Part shown: piece by piece, positions 63,476-64,000 of the stretch
Layout: every line of letters begins with the position of its first letter
How positions within the stretch are numbered: position 1 is the stretch's first letter
NCBI GenBank assembly: GCA_943735955.1
Contig: OX030955.1
Location: 4,242,835-4,306,834, forward strand
Reading direction: 5' to 3'
DNA length: 64,000 nt
Source: Piscicola geometra
Lineage: Eukaryota; Annelida; Clitellata; Hirudinida; Piscicolidae
Program-made: the position numbers and the translations under genes
Notes under the pieces: generated by a model
What the model saw: only the letters and a program-made list of their open reading frames with translations
Database searches by the model: none
Told to the model about the DNA's origin: nothing

Positions 63476-64000
63476 CACGGTTATTAGTAATTAGCTTTAA
63501 CCGGGGAATTTTATGAATGATTGTCATCTGAATAAAACTGAATAACTTTAACTTATTAATGTTTTGACCAACGTCTATTTATAATTTTAAGGTTGAAAAA
63601 TGAATTTTCTTTTTAATGAATATAATTTTAATAATATAAAAACTAAATAACAATTTTAAAAGCGATAACTAGTTTTTCACTATTATCCACAGTGAGGGCT
63701 ACAGCATATTTTAAAGTTTTTCAAGTTGCTCTCTCAAAAAAGAGAGTATAAAAATAAATTAAACATTTTTGAAAACTTCTTCAAAAGTTCTATTAAATAT
63801 GTCAAATAAAATCCTTAAATTATTTTAAATATCTTAAATAGAATAAAAAACATTCAAATTGATCATACTGGCGTCATGTGAACGAGACCCAAAAGCACTA
63901 TAAAGTTACATTTTCATTTCAGTTGTCGAAATAATCTTTTAATTTAAGTTTTTAATTTGAATTTTCTATCATAAAATAGTTTCATCAATATTAGAAAGAT
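63476..64000. other. AT-rich right end of the window
   Basis: No gene, RNA or mobile element recognised, apart from the inverted GCTAATTACTAAT partner at 63483-63495. Confidence 0.55.

Overview
The window is nuclear DNA of an animal, most likely an arthropod (possibly a crustacean; weak inference). The evidence is split genes with short GT-AG introns, AT-rich intergenic DNA, a chymotrypsin-like S1 protease family with TATA and GATA-site promoters, ABCA-type transporter exons, and many LINE, SINE and hAT transposon remains. There are no prokaryotic features.

Layout: the first 60.4 kb is a tandem array of one cassette: a 3'-half ABCA transporter gene on the + strand and a serine-protease-like gene on the - strand. 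Between neighbouring modules a protease promoter and the next ABCA copy stand head to head. Cassettes come in two types that alternate, giving a dimeric higher-order unit of about 24.6 kb. Unit 1 (1-24613) and unit 2 (24614-49440) are almost identical over most of their length. I noticed only about a dozen single-base differences in the first 20.9 kb. A third, partial unit (49441-60448) holds one cassette. Five ABCA copies (1261, 11267, 25874, 35879, 51044) and five protease copies (6991, 22744, 31604, 47570, 58743) result. The window opens inside the array, in the promoter of a further protease to the left.

Genes: every ABCA copy starts at the same Walker B region of NBD1 and lacks TMD1 and the first part of NBD1. 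Two copies are also cut short by an internal deletion, two are split by a 4.4 kb APE-RT-RNase H LINE inserted in a coding exon, and the fifth has a nonsense codon. The protease copies have complete seven-exon reading frames of 268-270 residues, but each paralog has lost part of the catalytic triad: A has His to Asp and Ser to Thr, B has Ser to Asn, C has His to Gln. They look like secreted serine protease homologs (pseudoenzymes) rather than digestive enzymes.

Mobile DNA: the clearest pieces are two non-autonomous hAT elements with 8-bp target duplications and terminal inverted repeats, a hAT transposase relic, a tRNA-derived SINE whose 3' tail resembles that of a LINE in the window, two families of CR1/L2-like LINE ends (one with a TTGA-repeat tail), and the I-like LINE with three PHD-type fingers. 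After the array (60449-64000) come an RT relic, a perfect 102-copy TCAA tract on a LINE end, and a TATATCC-type satellite. Intron-exon structures were deduced by eye from splice sites, reading phase and comparison between copies.
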